A stretch of DNA of 64,000 bases from Promethearchaeota archaeon. Its GTDB lineage: Archaea; Asgardarchaeota; Lokiarchaeia; Sigyniarchaeales; SOKP01. The stretch covers positions 1 to 64,000 of the forward strand of contig JAEOTR010000079.1 of assembly GCA_016839705.1 (NCBI GenBank), written 5' to 3'. Below, one piece after another: positions 26,835-36,329 of the stretch. The notes under the pieces were generated by a model. It made no database searches, had not been told where the DNA came from, and was given only the letters and a program-made list of their open reading frames with translations. How positions within the stretch are numbered: the stretch's first letter is position 1; each line of letters begins with the position of its first letter. Position numbers and translations under genes: made by a program.

Positions 26835-27157
26835 TTTTATAACACCTAATCTATCAATTTTTCAAGTTAATAATTAAGAAATAAAAAAGTTCAGTCATTA
26901 AATGTTATATGATGGGGATATTACGCTTAGAACTAAGGATTTGAAATAATGCAAATCGAATCTATCAATCATCACGATGATATCTTTGCTCTTTCTTGGG
27001 ATTACCCCTATTAGAATATCCATCTGTTTGCCAATATCCCAATCTATCTTCCTTTAGAGATGTAATTGTAATTGAATAATTTAAAACTAATATTACTTTA
27101 AACTTTTTTGATATAAAATTCTTTGGGTAAATAATAATATTACTAAGAAGAAGTTAA
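26835..27157. other. intergenic region with candidate structured RNA
   Basis: A 12-base arm at 26911-26922 (GATGGGGATATT) pairs with 27033-27044 (AATATCCCAATC) with a single mismatch, enclosing about 110 bases. Inside are CTTAG/CTAAG and ATCATC/GATGAT complementary pairs. The only frame is a 20-codon one at about 26949, too short to support. A TATA-like TTTTAAATTATTC near 27080 would suit minus-strand transcription. The rest is AT-rich spacer before tfb. Confidence 0.35.
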
Positions 27158-28135
27158 TTATTTCGAGGTTTTTTTTAATGATATACCCAGATTAAGGTTT
27201 TCAACAAGCTCACTAAAACGATTCCGAACAGTAACTTCTGTTACACAACTAACACGAGCTATACTTCTTTGAGTTCTACGTTCATTAGCAATAATACTTG
27301 AAGCATAAATCGCAGCAGCACATACACCTGTAGGCCCTCTACCTGAGGTCAATCCACGACTTTCTGCCATTCTAATAATTGATTTCGCTGTTTTCTGGCA
27401 TTCTGTTGTTAAATCTAACTCTGAAATAAATCTTGTAAGAAAATCCATTGGTTTAGTAGGATTTAGATTAAGCTCGAGCTCGATTGAAATAAATCTAAAC
27501 GATCGACTGATTTCTTTTTTGTCGACACGAGCAACTTCAGCAATTTCGTTCAACGTACGTGGTACTTTATACATTCTACATGCAGCATATAAACTTGCTG
27601 CTGCAACTCCTTCAATACTCCTACCACGGATTAAATGAGCACCAACAGCATCACGGTAAATTTTTGCGGCACACTCTCTTAAGTTTTTTTGAAGATCAAG
27701 ATTTGAAGCCATTCTATCAAGTTCACTAAGAGCAAATGTAAGGTTTCTTTCAGTTGCATCAGCTACTCTTATTCGACTTTGCCACTTTCGAAGTCTATAT
27801 ATTTGATCTCTTAATTTTGCAGGGATTTCCTTGCCAAAGATATCCTTGTTTTTCCAATCTATCATAGTACTGAGTCCTTTATCATGTATCATATACGTCA
27901 TAGGAGCACCGGTTCTAGTTCTCTTCTTCTTCTGATCTGCATCGAATGCTCTCCATTCTGGACCATTATCAATATATTTTTCGGAGTGTACTAAACCACA
28001 ATCTTCACAAACTAGCAAACCTCTATTTTCATCAAAAAATATATCATTCCCGCATTCTGTACAAATATCACCTTCTATTATCAAGTTTTCATTAGAACCC
28101 GAGTTTTTTTCTCTCCAACTTGAAATAGATACCAC
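27158..28135 (-). CDS. tfb: transcription initiation factor B (TFB, TFIIB homologue)
   Basis: A 325-aa protein with an N-terminal zinc ribbon (C25-x2-C28 and C43-x2-C46 in CTECGN and CEDCGLV). The B-reader/linker follows ([20 protein letters not shown]), then two cyclin repeats. Each repeat has the [20 protein letters not shown] / [20 protein letters not shown] pattern. It bridges TBP, BRE DNA and RNA polymerase in archaeal promoter opening. It lies directly downstream of gar1, a pairing found in many archaea. Length matches the family. Confidence 0.95.
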   Translation of the reverse strand: MVSISSWREKNSGSNENLIIEGDICTECGNDIFFDENRGLLVCEDCGLVHSEKYIDNGPEWRAFDADQKKKRTRTGAPMTYMIHDKGLSTMIDWKNKDIFGKEIPAKLRDQIYRLRKWQSRIRVADATERNLTFALSELDRMASNLDLQKNLRECAAKIYRDAVGAHLIRGRSIEGVAAASLYAACRMYKVPRTLNEIAEVARVDKKEISRSFRFISIELELNLNPTKPMDFLTRFISELDLTTECQKTAKSIIRMAESRGLTSGRGPTGVCAAAIYASSIIANERRTQRSIARVSCVTEVTVRNRFSELVENLNLGISLKKTSK

Positions 28136-28179
28136 CTTTTTAATTTAAAACTAATATTTCGATTAGAACTTGTTATAAA

Positions 28180-28434
28180 TTAAGGTAATTTTGTATAAAA
28201 CCTTAGATTAGGGTCAAATTGTGAATTTGGATGAGTTTTTATAGAAACAAATGGTAGGGTGATCGGACCAAAAATATCTTTTACTAAGCCTATGACTTTA
28301 TAGTTCTCATCATATATGGGTTGTTTTAAAATTCTCTCAAGATTATTATTCCATTGTTTTACTCTAAAAATTTGGTGCTTTTTTGCTGATTGTCCAATAT
28401 AGAATAGGTTTAATTTAACCCATTTTTTTTTCAA
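28180..28434 (-). CDS. gar1: H/ACA ribonucleoprotein protein Gar1
   Basis: An 84-aa beta-barrel protein. Its core ERILKQPIYDENYKVIGLVK and DIFGPITLPFVSIKTH is typical of Gar1. Gar1 joins Cbf5, Nop10 and L7Ae in the guide RNP that makes pseudouridine in rRNA and tRNA. The gene sits 44 bases upstream of tfb on the same strand. The N-terminus (KKKWVKLNLFYIGQSAKKH) replaces the Gly/Arg-rich tails of eukaryotic Gar1, as in other archaea. Confidence 0.88.
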   Translation of the reverse strand: MKKKWVKLNLFYIGQSAKKHQIFRVKQWNNNLERILKQPIYDENYKVIGLVKDIFGPITLPFVSIKTHPNSQFDPNLRFYTKLP

Positions 28435-28647
28435 GAGATCCCCTTGCTAAATAGAACAAAATTTAATTTAAAATTTAAGATGGTAGCTAATATTTAAATA
28501 TAATGTTTTTTACTAGTCAACGTTACAAAAATGGCAAATAAGTTATAGCTGGGTTTTCCATACAGGAGACGCTCAAGCAGTAAAATAAAGAAGCTGTTTC
28601 TTAATATTAAATTGTTAATAAGGACTTACAAATTAGTAGGCGTAAGT

Positions 28648-29760
28648 TTAGTAGAAATATTTTTGTAATTGATATTTTCTTCTACAATCGCATTCAACTT
28701 CCACGTTTTCTAATGAAGCTAATTCCTGAGAGAAGACAAAATGTTGAAGCCTATTTTGAGCGGTTTTCTCACATTCTCTTTTTAAACAATTATGAATCCC
28801 TCTTTTTGTTCCAGCTCCCGACGGATCAGAAATAACTCTTACTGTTGCTAGATCCTTTTGAGTTAGGGATTTTCTTAAGACTTTAAAAAGTGAATGAAAC
28901 CAAGGTGGGCGATATTTATTTTTGTACCATAAATATTCTGCAAGAGTTCCTCGCTGAATATTTAAAGGATTAATGGATATAGTATTGATTTTTAAATCAA
29001 TTAACTTTCTAATAGAATTTATACAATCATCGATTGCTCCTGCTTCGTTGAGGAAGGGAGGTTTAAGCAATAGATAAGCTTTTAAACCTACCGTATTTTC
29101 TTTACAAATTTGTAATATATTTTTAAAATCCTCAAATCTCATGCCTTTATTTATGTAAATATTTCTGAAATAATCATTAACAGTCTCAATTCCAATCGCA
29201 ACTTCAGTATATTTTCCTTTTAGTTTTTCTTTAAGATCTTTAAGTTTTTCTGCGTCTATATACTCTAAACGACTTTCTATCGTGAATTCTTTAATATTTT
29301 CAATAGTTACAACCTTTTCATAGATATATTGCCTAGTTTCTTCAGATATTTCATTTTCATCGAAAAAGCTACCGGAATTGAATATTTTTAAAGAGTACTT
29401 CTCATCATCCTCTGAGATTTCATTAATTTTATTGTTTAACACATAATCTATTTGACTTTGTAATTGTTTTTGATTTACTTCTTCAATATTAGCATCTTGA
29501 ATGTAACCACACATTGTACATCCACCAGTCTCACCTAAAGACCAACTACACCCCTTTGTTCTTAGAATAATAGTTAATGTTTTCCCAACTTCACGGATAA
29601 GTCTGTCCTTTTTAATCCAAAAACTAACAGGGCGGTTCAAATCGGTTCCACTAATTCGTTTCCTCTTTTTCAAGGCTTTTTGCCTGATAGATTTTATTCT
29701 CTCAGAGAATAATTGTTGATAATTATTAGAACTGCTATTTTTTCTCACTAATTTTAACAA
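28648..29760 (-). CDS. raSEA: archaeosine biosynthesis radical SAM protein RaSEA
   Basis: A 370-aa radical SAM enzyme. Near residue 69 it has TKGCSWSLGETGGCTMCGY, a C-x9-C-x2-C cluster motif of the Elp3/RaSEA type. The TIM-barrel region follows (GSFFDENEISEETRQYIYEK, VAIGIETVNDYFRN, LKAYLLLKPPFLNEAG). C-terminal Cys residues are in CDCRR. With ArcS it converts the lysine adduct of preQ0 in tRNA position 15 into archaeosine. It starts at TTG 29760, inside the end of arcS (26-base overlap), so the two are translationally coupled. Confidence 0.9.
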   Translation of the reverse strand: MLKLVRKNSSSNNYQQLFSERIKSIRQKALKKRKRISGTDLNRPVSFWIKKDRLIREVGKTLTIILRTKGCSWSLGETGGCTMCGYIQDANIEEVNQKQLQSQIDYVLNNKINEISEDDEKYSLKIFNSGSFFDENEISEETRQYIYEKVVTIENIKEFTIESRLEYIDAEKLKDLKEKLKGKYTEVAIGIETVNDYFRNIYINKGMRFEDFKNILQICKENTVGLKAYLLLKPPFLNEAGAIDDCINSIRKLIDLKINTISINPLNIQRGTLAEYLWYKNKYRPPWFHSLFKVLRKSLTQKDLATVRVISDPSGAGTKRGIHNCLKRECEKTAQNRLQHFVFSQELASLENVEVECDCRRKYQLQKYFY

Positions 29761-31825
29761 CTCTCCCTGTTTTAGAATTTTTAATAAAATTTGAGCCGAC
29801 AGTTAGCGTACCAGTTCCAATTATCTCCTTTTTTTCTTTATCAATAATGATGACACAATTATTAGAGATCAGATCTGGACTAAATTCTAAGATGCCTTGT
29901 CGAAATAGATTATTACCTCGAATATTTTCCCCATCAAAAACGATTAGATTAGAATCAATAGAAAATGGTAATTGAACCATTCTTTCCAATCCGTGTATCG
30001 TTAAAATTATTTGACCTGATGAAGTACTAAATACTCCTAATTTTTTCTTAGTTTTTAAATCTATCAAGTCTATTTGTGAACTAGAATGAATTTTGATGGG
30101 ATATAGTTCGTTTTTAATAATATTGCGTCCTGATTCCTGACCAAATTGATAATCTAAAATTTTTACAAATTTTCTAATCCATTTGTTAGATAAATAACCA
30201 CTTTCAGGTATTTTTTTTAAAGGTTTAAAATCCTTTATATGCTGCTCTACTATTGACTTGAGAGATTTAAGAGATTCTTTAGAAGTCACTTTTTCATCAA
30301 CATTTGTAAAGTAGAATTTATGCGGTAAGTTAGAATTGACTTTTTCAGCAATTTCACGATAATCACTCTCAAGATGACAAATTATCGGTATATTTTCATC
30401 ATATTTTGTCAGAATTTGGTATAACATACCTGCAGTAATTTCTTTTTCACTATCATCCCATTCTCCGGTAACAGATATATCATATAAATTAACGGGATAA
30501 ACGTTTTCTAGCTGTCTTGGAATAGCTCCAAGAGGTGATGTTAGAATAATTTCTTGAAAATCAGTGAACTCTGGAAACTTCCCAAGCACACTGTGAAAAA
30601 GTTTATGTGATTTTGAGAATGAATAAGGTTTCTTAGCTGAACAGGGTAGTAAAATAATCATAGTTGTCCAAGTCTCTGGTACAAAATTTCTAATCGTTCT
30701 TAACCTAAATTCACTAAAATCAGGTCTATAATATGAGGAAAGTCCTAGACATTTAATTTTTTTAACTTTTTGGGTGATTGGGGTTTCATACCGGATGGTA
30801 TCAAAATAATCTTTATCCAAAATTTTCAACATTGAAATTAAGGCTGTATCATCAAGAGATGACTTTTCGACAAATACTCTATAATCTTCATACCGTAGAT
30901 ATTGTTTGATTTTCATCATGTAATTATAGGCTGTTATTAGGTTATGTAAGCAGAGTAAATCTATCTTTTCACTAGAATATTTAGCATCAACTAGATTTTT
31001 TAAGTTTCCTTTACATACAATGCAAGAGCATGTCAAATATTTTACTTTATATATTGGAAGTAAATATTCTATTGTATCATATAAACTTTCTGCCGATAAG
31101 TATAGTAAAAAGGAGGTGTCAATTAGGTCTACCCCTAGGTAAACCAACATAGGAAAATATTTAGGAATTATTCTCCCAGATGCCATAATAACAATATTGT
31201 TATCCAACTGTGTTTTTATTTCGATAATAGTGGTTATAATCTTCCTAAAATTGCTAAAGTTATCAAATAAATCAACTAAATTGAGGATTTTTATGTTATC
31301 ATTTTCCTTAATTATTGGGAGATAAAGAGATATTAACTCTGAATAATCAAAAAGTCTAATTGATAAACCAAAACTAATTGTGGGATGAACTTTTAAAATT
31401 TTGACCACGTTAGTAAGATAATTTCTAATTTCACTCTGTGCAAATTCTCTCCCAATTGTCGCTGAGGGAATGTTAAAAGGTATTATCGATATTACATTAT
31501 CTTTTGTGAAAATCTCCTTATTTTTATTTAAAATCTCTTCATAATTTTCGAAGATCCCAGGATAGGAAAAAATAAATCCTGTATTTTTGAATTTTTCTCT
31601 AAGAAAACCTATTTTCAAGAAAATTTCTTTAGATATAACGAATAAGTCATGATTTTCAAATTCTTGTATGAAACTAAATTGCTTCATTAAGACATTTTTA
31701 ATTGGGATTATGACATTAGGTGTTCTTATATAGAGTTTCCTCTCTTTTGATAAATTAATCCTACCTATTCTTGAAAAACCTATTCTATTTTCCAACAGTT
31801 CAAAAAAATGACTCATTCTCTTCAA
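29735..31825 (-). CDS. arcS: archaeosine synthase subunit ArcS (TGT-like, PUA domain)
   Basis: A 696-aa protein. The N-terminal half has a tRNA-guanine transglycosylase-like barrel with a zinc site CSCIVC plus LLCLHNL. The middle carries LPCSAKKPYSFSKSHKLF, the ArcS signature involved in attaching lysine to preQ0-tRNA. The last about 80 residues form a PUA RNA-binding domain (FSPDLISNNCVIIIDKEKKE, GTGTLTVGS). It acts on G15 of tRNA in the D-loop, where archaeosine stabilises the fold. It overlaps raSEA by 26 bases. Length is close to the family's. Confidence 0.9.
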   Translation of the reverse strand: MKRMSHFFELLENRIGFSRIGRINLSKERKLYIRTPNVIIPIKNVLMKQFSFIQEFENHDLFVISKEIFLKIGFLREKFKNTGFIFSYPGIFENYEEILNKNKEIFTKDNVISIIPFNIPSATIGREFAQSEIRNYLTNVVKILKVHPTISFGLSIRLFDYSELISLYLPIIKENDNIKILNLVDLFDNFSNFRKIITTIIEIKTQLDNNIVIMASGRIIPKYFPMLVYLGVDLIDTSFLLYLSAESLYDTIEYLLPIYKVKYLTCSCIVCKGNLKNLVDAKYSSEKIDLLCLHNLITAYNYMMKIKQYLRYEDYRVFVEKSSLDDTALISMLKILDKDYFDTIRYETPITQKVKKIKCLGLSSYYRPDFSEFRLRTIRNFVPETWTTMIILLPCSAKKPYSFSKSHKLFHSVLGKFPEFTDFQEIILTSPLGAIPRQLENVYPVNLYDISVTGEWDDSEKEITAGMLYQILTKYDENIPIICHLESDYREIAEKVNSNLPHKFYFTNVDEKVTSKESLKSLKSIVEQHIKDFKPLKKIPESGYLSNKWIRKFVKILDYQFGQESGRNIIKNELYPIKIHSSSQIDLIDLKTKKKLGVFSTSSGQIILTIHGLERMVQLPFSIDSNLIVFDGENIRGNNLFRQGILEFSPDLISNNCVIIIDKEKKEIIGTGTLTVGSNFIKNSKTGRVVKISEKK

Positions 31826-31969
31826 TAGGGAGGATTAATATTTTGATTTAAATTTATTCACTTTAAGTTCTCTAATCCGCCAAATTTATTAAGAATTTAG
31901 TAAAAAGAAAATTGTTCATTGGTGAAGAGAATAATATAGTTTCATAAATCATTTGGAGACCTCTTTTTT

Positions 31970-33268
31970 CTAAGAAATGATAAAATTTGTATAGGTTATT
32001 AGCTCATCCAATACAAAATTCGTATAAGTATCTTCAATTTCATCCGTATTATATAAATTCTTGATGAATTCGGCATAATTTTCGATTTCTCTTACCCTTA
32101 CAATAGCAAATAGTCCATATTGTTCGCCTATTCTAAATAAATCAGTAATACTCTTTTTCATAGCTAATCTAACCGCAATTTCATTATATTTTGAAGGATC
32201 TTTTGGCTTAATGCGAAGAAGAAATTTTCCCTTAAATCCCATTTTTTTCGGACTAAAATTCACAGTATAATTTAAGATAACACCCTCTGTTTCAAGCTTT
32301 TTAATTCTGTTATGAATAGTTGATTGGGAAATTTCTAACTCAAGTTGTTCTTTAAAAACTCTACTTATCTCATAGGTAGATATTGGTTTAAGTCCTTGAC
32401 TATCTCGTAATATTTTTAAAATGCTATAATCAATATTGTCTAATTCAAAATTTAAACCAATTTTTTTTTTTTTTAAATTAAAACCAGAATTATTTTTGAT
32501 TTCATTAATTTTGTTTATAACAAGTTCTGCTTCTGTTGCATTCTTTAAACCCTTCACAACCATTTTACCATTTGAGAAGATTATAATTGATATAGACAGA
32601 TTTTCAATCTTAATAACAATCCCAGGGAACCTCTCCGGATTATAATCAATAAATTCATTGTTTTGAGCAATTTGATACAAATCAATTCTTTCTGGAATAT
32701 TAATTTCTATATTTTCATTTTCATAGACCTGTTTTTCTTCGATTTTATCAATTAATCGATCTAAAAGTTTCTGAAGAAGAGCTTCTTCAATAGTCATTTT
32801 TGACTTCTTTAGACTAATCCCATTCGTTTTAAAAACCATGATAGTGTCAATTATTTGATATTTTTTAAAATATGATTTTGCCATTATTTTGTCAATAGTA
32901 TTTAATATCTGATAATATTCCTCAGGGGAATTGAAGATAAATAAGGCGAATAAAGAAAAGTCTCCAATTATTCCATCCAACATTCTTAACTGGGGAACTT
33001 CTAACAATTCTTTGACCAATTCAGGTTCTTTAGGGTTGGTTTTGATTTCAAGCATCACGTATTTCAGATTATTTGGATAAATACGTGGATTAATATTTAT
33101 AGTGAAATTGGTAATTATTTGTTGGTCTCTCAAGCCATCAAGCTTGTTTTGATAAGTTTGTCTTGTAAGTCCTACGGCACGAGAATTTCTTGATATAATA
33201 AATTTGGTTTTTCCACTTAAATTTTTAATATAACTTTGAGCTTCTAGCTTATTATTAGTGTTCTCCAT
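31970..33268 (-). CDS. regulator with Lrp/AsnC, TBP half-repeat and second Lrp/AsnC module
   Basis: A 432-aa protein with five parts. Residues 8-60 look like a helix-turn-helix (NSRAVGLTRQTYQNKLDGLR). Residues 65-148 are an Lrp-type ligand domain (KYVMLEIKTNPKEPELVKEL). Residues 183-258 match one half of TATA-binding protein, notably YNPERFPGIVIKIEN and IIFSNGKMVVKGLKNATEAE. Residues 275-335 form a second helix-turn-helix (ISQSTIHNRIKKLETEGVIL) and 345-425 a second ligand domain. The TBP-like part keeps the FPG and FSNGKMVV hallmarks. Lrp proteins set transcription of metabolic genes, and TBP binds promoter DNA or TFB. What the fusion binds is unknown. Confidence 0.8.
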   Translation of the reverse strand: MENTNNKLEAQSYIKNLSGKTKFIISRNSRAVGLTRQTYQNKLDGLRDQQIITNFTININPRIYPNNLKYVMLEIKTNPKEPELVKELLEVPQLRMLDGIIGDFSLFALFIFNSPEEYYQILNTIDKIMAKSYFKKYQIIDTIMVFKTNGISLKKSKMTIEEALLQKLLDRLIDKIEEKQVYENENIEINIPERIDLYQIAQNNEFIDYNPERFPGIVIKIENLSISIIIFSNGKMVVKGLKNATEAELVINKINEIKNNSGFNLKKKKIGLNFELDNIDYSILKILRDSQGLKPISTYEISRVFKEQLELEISQSTIHNRIKKLETEGVILNYTVNFSPKKMGFKGKFLLRIKPKDPSKYNEIAVRLAMKKSITDLFRIGEQYGLFAIVRVREIENYAEFIKNLYNTDEIEDTYTNFVLDELITYTNFIIS

Positions 33269-33405
33269 TTTCTTACAATTTTTCAGATTTTTTATTTGTT
33301 GTTAATCAAATGTTAAATTTCATTTATAAATATTTGCCCTTCACCAAAAAAAGCTTTATTAATTAATTAAAACTAATAATCTTAAAAATCAAAAAGTGAA
33401 TTCAA

Positions 33406-34674
33406 ATGGTAAATTTTAAAATTGCTGACGAAAATTTAGCAGAAAAAGGATTAGAAGCGTTATATGTTGCGGAAAACAAGATGCCGGTGACTGCTAAGGT
33501 TATTCGGGAGCGATTCGCAAAGGAAAAACCTTTGGAAGGCATAACTATTGCAGGATGCTTACATATAACTAAAGAAACTGCCAATCTAGCGCGAACCTTA
33601 AAAACTGGTGGTGCTGATGTTTGGTTATGTGGTAGTAATCCATTATCCACTCAAGACGATGTAGCTGCCGCTTTAGTAAAGGAAGATATCAATATTTTTG
33701 CATGGCACGGCAATACTGATGAAGAATTTTATTGGTGTATTCGTGAGTGTTTAAAAGCTAAACCTAATATCCTCATTGATGACGGGGCTGATATGATCGT
33801 TACAGCTCATAAGGAGTTTCCCGAATTAATAACTGATGGTGTAATCATAGGGTGTCAAGAAGAAACAACTACTGGTGTAAAGCGTTTTAAGGCAATGGAT
33901 GCAGCCGGAGATTTGAAAGTCCCTCTCTTCCCTGTAAATGATGCTCGATGTAAAAATCAGTTCGATAATGAGTTAGGAACCGGGCAAGGAATAGTGGCTG
34001 CAATCTATGGGATGCATGTGCTATTTGCCGGTAAGACCGTAGTAATTGCAGGTTATGGACATTGTTCTTCTGGTATGGCTTTAAGAGCTCGGGGATTGGG
34101 TGCTGATGTAATAGTGACTGAAATAGATCCGATTAAAGCTCTTCAAGCTAGATTTGCTGGTTTTCAGGTAATGCCAATTGAAAAAACACTCCCAATTGCT
34201 GACATAATCCTAACTGCTACAGGATGTAAGCATGTAATTCAACCATCAAAAGAGATGTTTGATAAACTAAAGGAAGGTGTTATCCTCGGTAATTTGGGTC
34301 ATTTTGACATTGAGATTCCCACTAAAGAATTGTATGAATATGCTAAGGAAATAAAACCTATCAGGCAGAATGTTGAAGAATTAATTTTTCCTGATGATAA
34401 AAGGATATATCTCCTAGCTAAAGGAAGATTAGCTAACCTGGTACTCTCTGAAGGACATCCTGCTGAAGTTATGGATATGTCATTCGGTCTTCAATCTTTA
34501 ATGTCCGAATTTATTGTCAAAAATAAAGATTTATTAAAACCAGGAATGGTTGATATACCTGTAGAGATAGATGACAGAGTAGGATTCCTAAAACTTCAAT
34601 CAATGGGTGTGGAAATAGATAAACTCAGTAAGGAGCAATATAATTATATCCACGGCTATGAAGAAGGAACCTAA
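33406..34674 (+). CDS. ahcY: S-adenosylhomocysteine hydrolase
   Basis: A 422-aa protein. It shows GITIAGCLHITKETANLART near residue 45, CGSNPLSTQDDVAAAL, and VNDARCKNQFDNELGTGQGI. The NAD site is VVIAGYGHCSSGMALRARG with the acidic partner VTEIDPIKA. It cleaves S-adenosylhomocysteine to adenosine and homocysteine, removing product inhibition from the many SAM-dependent methylations. The C-terminus ends near HGYEEGT, as in archaeal enzymes. AAAGTGA lies just before ATG 33406 and serves as ribosome-binding site. It is divergent from the Lrp/TBP-like regulator, with a 137-base shared promoter region. Confidence 0.95.
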   Translation: MVNFKIADENLAEKGLEALYVAENKMPVTAKVIRERFAKEKPLEGITIAGCLHITKETANLARTLKTGGADVWLCGSNPLSTQDDVAAALVKEDINIFAWHGNTDEEFYWCIRECLKAKPNILIDDGADMIVTAHKEFPELITDGVIIGCQEETTTGVKRFKAMDAAGDLKVPLFPVNDARCKNQFDNELGTGQGIVAAIYGMHVLFAGKTVVIAGYGHCSSGMALRARGLGADVIVTEIDPIKALQARFAGFQVMPIEKTLPIADIILTATGCKHVIQPSKEMFDKLKEGVILGNLGHFDIEIPTKELYEYAKEIKPIRQNVEELIFPDDKRIYLLAKGRLANLVLSEGHPAEVMDMSFGLQSLMSEFIVKNKDLLKPGMVDIPVEIDDRVGFLKLQSMGVEIDKLSKEQYNYIHGYEEGT

Positions 34675-34728
34675 AATCTTCCTTTCTTTTTGACCTGAAT
34701 CTCAAATATTTTAAGTTTATTTCTAATT

Positions 34729-35742
34729 TTAAGGGCTTAGAATGTCGTTTGGATTATTGATATCCCCATAAACCTCACGAGCTAAGTTTCTTAATCCTTT
34801 TAAACCAAAAGGTTCTTTTTCAAGTCTATTCGATTCCCAAATCTTTAAATTTTTAAATTCTTTTCGAATCTGTCCCACATAATTAAGTTGAATATTCCGT
34901 ACATTGCTACAAAACTCACATTCATCATGTTGCGGAGTAATTAAATTAATATGTACCCCATCAAGATTGATATATTTCTCCGTTAAGTCTCTGGCTCTTT
35001 TTATTTCTTCAAAACTTGGTTTTTCTGCTATTGTTACAAGCCGTAATGATCCAAAAGTATGGATTAACTCCGTTATTCTTTCCCCACGTTCTTCTAGATC
35101 TACCAACATCTTAAAAATTTCCTTCCCTAATTCTCGTCTTTTCTTAGGATCATCAAAAGGCTTTATAATATTTCTGAAAACTTTGGAAAATTTTCTTACA
35201 GCATCTTTAATTGAATTATAGAAATTCAAAGAATATTTTAATACAACTTTAACCTGATCTTCGGGTATTTCAAATAAAGCAACCATGTTTCCTGTTGGGG
35301 GGAAATCTGCTACAATTATGTCAAATTTTTGGGATTGTTGATTTTCAGCATCTAAAATTTCCTGAAAAAACATTGCATTTTTTAGTGCAAGTGGGATAGA
35401 ATCAGCCGTAAATGTAGTATCCATAAACTTCTCTATTTGAGGAATTAATCCTACTAAGGGCATTTCTCTCATTAATGCTTTCATCTTCGATATTAAATTT
35501 TTTGTGTATTTCTCAGCATATTTATGTGGATCTGGCTCAATTGCCCATAGGTTATCAGATATAAGGGTTAATTTATTCCCAATTTCAGAATTAAATAAAT
35601 CCGTTAGGTTATGAGCCATATCAAAGGAAATAAGAAGGATCTTTTTATCAGGGAGAAGATCTGATAAGACTACTGCTGTAGCTGCACTTATAGTGCTTTT
35701 GCCAACACCCCCTTTTCCCCCAAGTACAATAATTTTCTCCAA
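34729..35742 (-). CDS. Get3/ArsA-family ATPase
   Basis: A 337-aa protein starting at TTG 35742, with a deviant Walker A GGKGGVGKST at residues 8-17. The switch region FDMAHNLTDLF corresponds to DPAHSLSD in Get3/ArsA. The signature ADFPPTGN corresponds to DTAPTGHT. A C-x2-C pair (HDECEFC, near residue 271) matches the zinc-binding cysteines that hold the Get3 dimer. Get3 delivers tail-anchored membrane proteins; ArsA powers arsenite export. The CxxC and lack of tandem domains favour Get3. It is monocistronic. Confidence 0.85.
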   Translation of the reverse strand: MEKIIVLGGKGGVGKSTISAATAVVLSDLLPDKKILLISFDMAHNLTDLFNSEIGNKLTLISDNLWAIEPDPHKYAEKYTKNLISKMKALMREMPLVGLIPQIEKFMDTTFTADSIPLALKNAMFFQEILDAENQQSQKFDIIVADFPPTGNMVALFEIPEDQVKVVLKYSLNFYNSIKDAVRKFSKVFRNIIKPFDDPKKRRELGKEIFKMLVDLEERGERITELIHTFGSLRLVTIAEKPSFEEIKRARDLTEKYINLDGVHINLITPQHDECEFCSNVRNIQLNYVGQIRKEFKNLKIWESNRLEKEPFGLKGLRNLAREVYGDINNPNDILSP

Positions 35743-36323
35743 TTACTTAATTCTCCACAGATTCCTTAATTTTGCATAACTATTTACTTAATTTTATATT
35801 ACAAAAACAAATATGACATAAAAAACTAACCAAATGATTTAGATAAGTGTTTTAAAATTCTTTAAATTAACAAAAAATAAATACTTTGTAAGATGTTATG
35901 AGTATATAAGATTACTATTATACATATCTTAAAATTTAAATCAAAAAGATTAATCAAACAGATTACATCATTATAATTTTCAATCAAATTAGTAAAATAT
36001 CAAATTTTATCAATTAGTAAAAAAAATTATTCAATTACATAAATCAAACAAAAAAATTATTAGAAATATAATCCGTTCAGTAAATTTAAATATAATTGAT
36101 CAGACTTATAACAAGATATAAGAAGTAGGTTCATAAGTTAAGCTTAACAATAATCATAAGATTTCTATAATATCTAAAAGATATAGTATCTCTATTAGGA
36201 AAATCTAATTAGCATTGTTTCTAACTTAAAGAGTTAGATACTACTTCTTTTTTATGAGTTTACTCTAAATTTTGATTTATTGAATATAAAAATCAAACAT
36301 TAAATATGAAATAATAAAAGGAA
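35743..36323. other. AT-rich intergenic region with candidate small RNA
   Basis: From 35743 to about 36080 the sequence is extremely AT-rich with no gene. Positions 36118-36254 look like an independent RNA (listed separately). Then 36255-36316 is the immediate leader of dnaG. Confidence 0.45.
36118..36254 (+). ncRNA. candidate small structured RNA upstream of dnaG
   Basis: AAGAAGTAG at 36120-36128 pairs with CTACTTCTT at 36241-36249, closing about 112 bases, and a run of T follows. Inside lie the 12-base palindrome GTTAAGCTTAAC (36137-36148), and the hairpin TCTAAC (36220-36225) with GTTAGA (36233-36238). A TATA-like TTTAAATAT at about 36085-36093 is placed about 30 bases before the first stem. 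No open frame. It could also be a structured 5' leader of dnaG. No known family is recognised, so this is a structural inference. Confidence 0.4.
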
Positions 36324-36329
36324 GTGATT
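36317..36329 (+). promoter_or_regulatory. ribosome-binding site that decides the dnaG start
   Basis: AAGGAAGTGAT is a near-complete match to the anti-Shine-Dalgarno complement GGAGGTGATC. It covers the GTG at 36324, which is therefore unlikely to be the start. The next in-frame candidate, ATT at 36333, lies four bases after TGAT. The ATG of the dehydratase gene at 4354 has the same spacing from its TGATC. Confidence 0.5.

Noticed and set aside
26949-27011. Short 20-codon peptide in front of tfb
   Set aside because: Too short, no ribosome-binding site, and inside a segment better explained by pairing.
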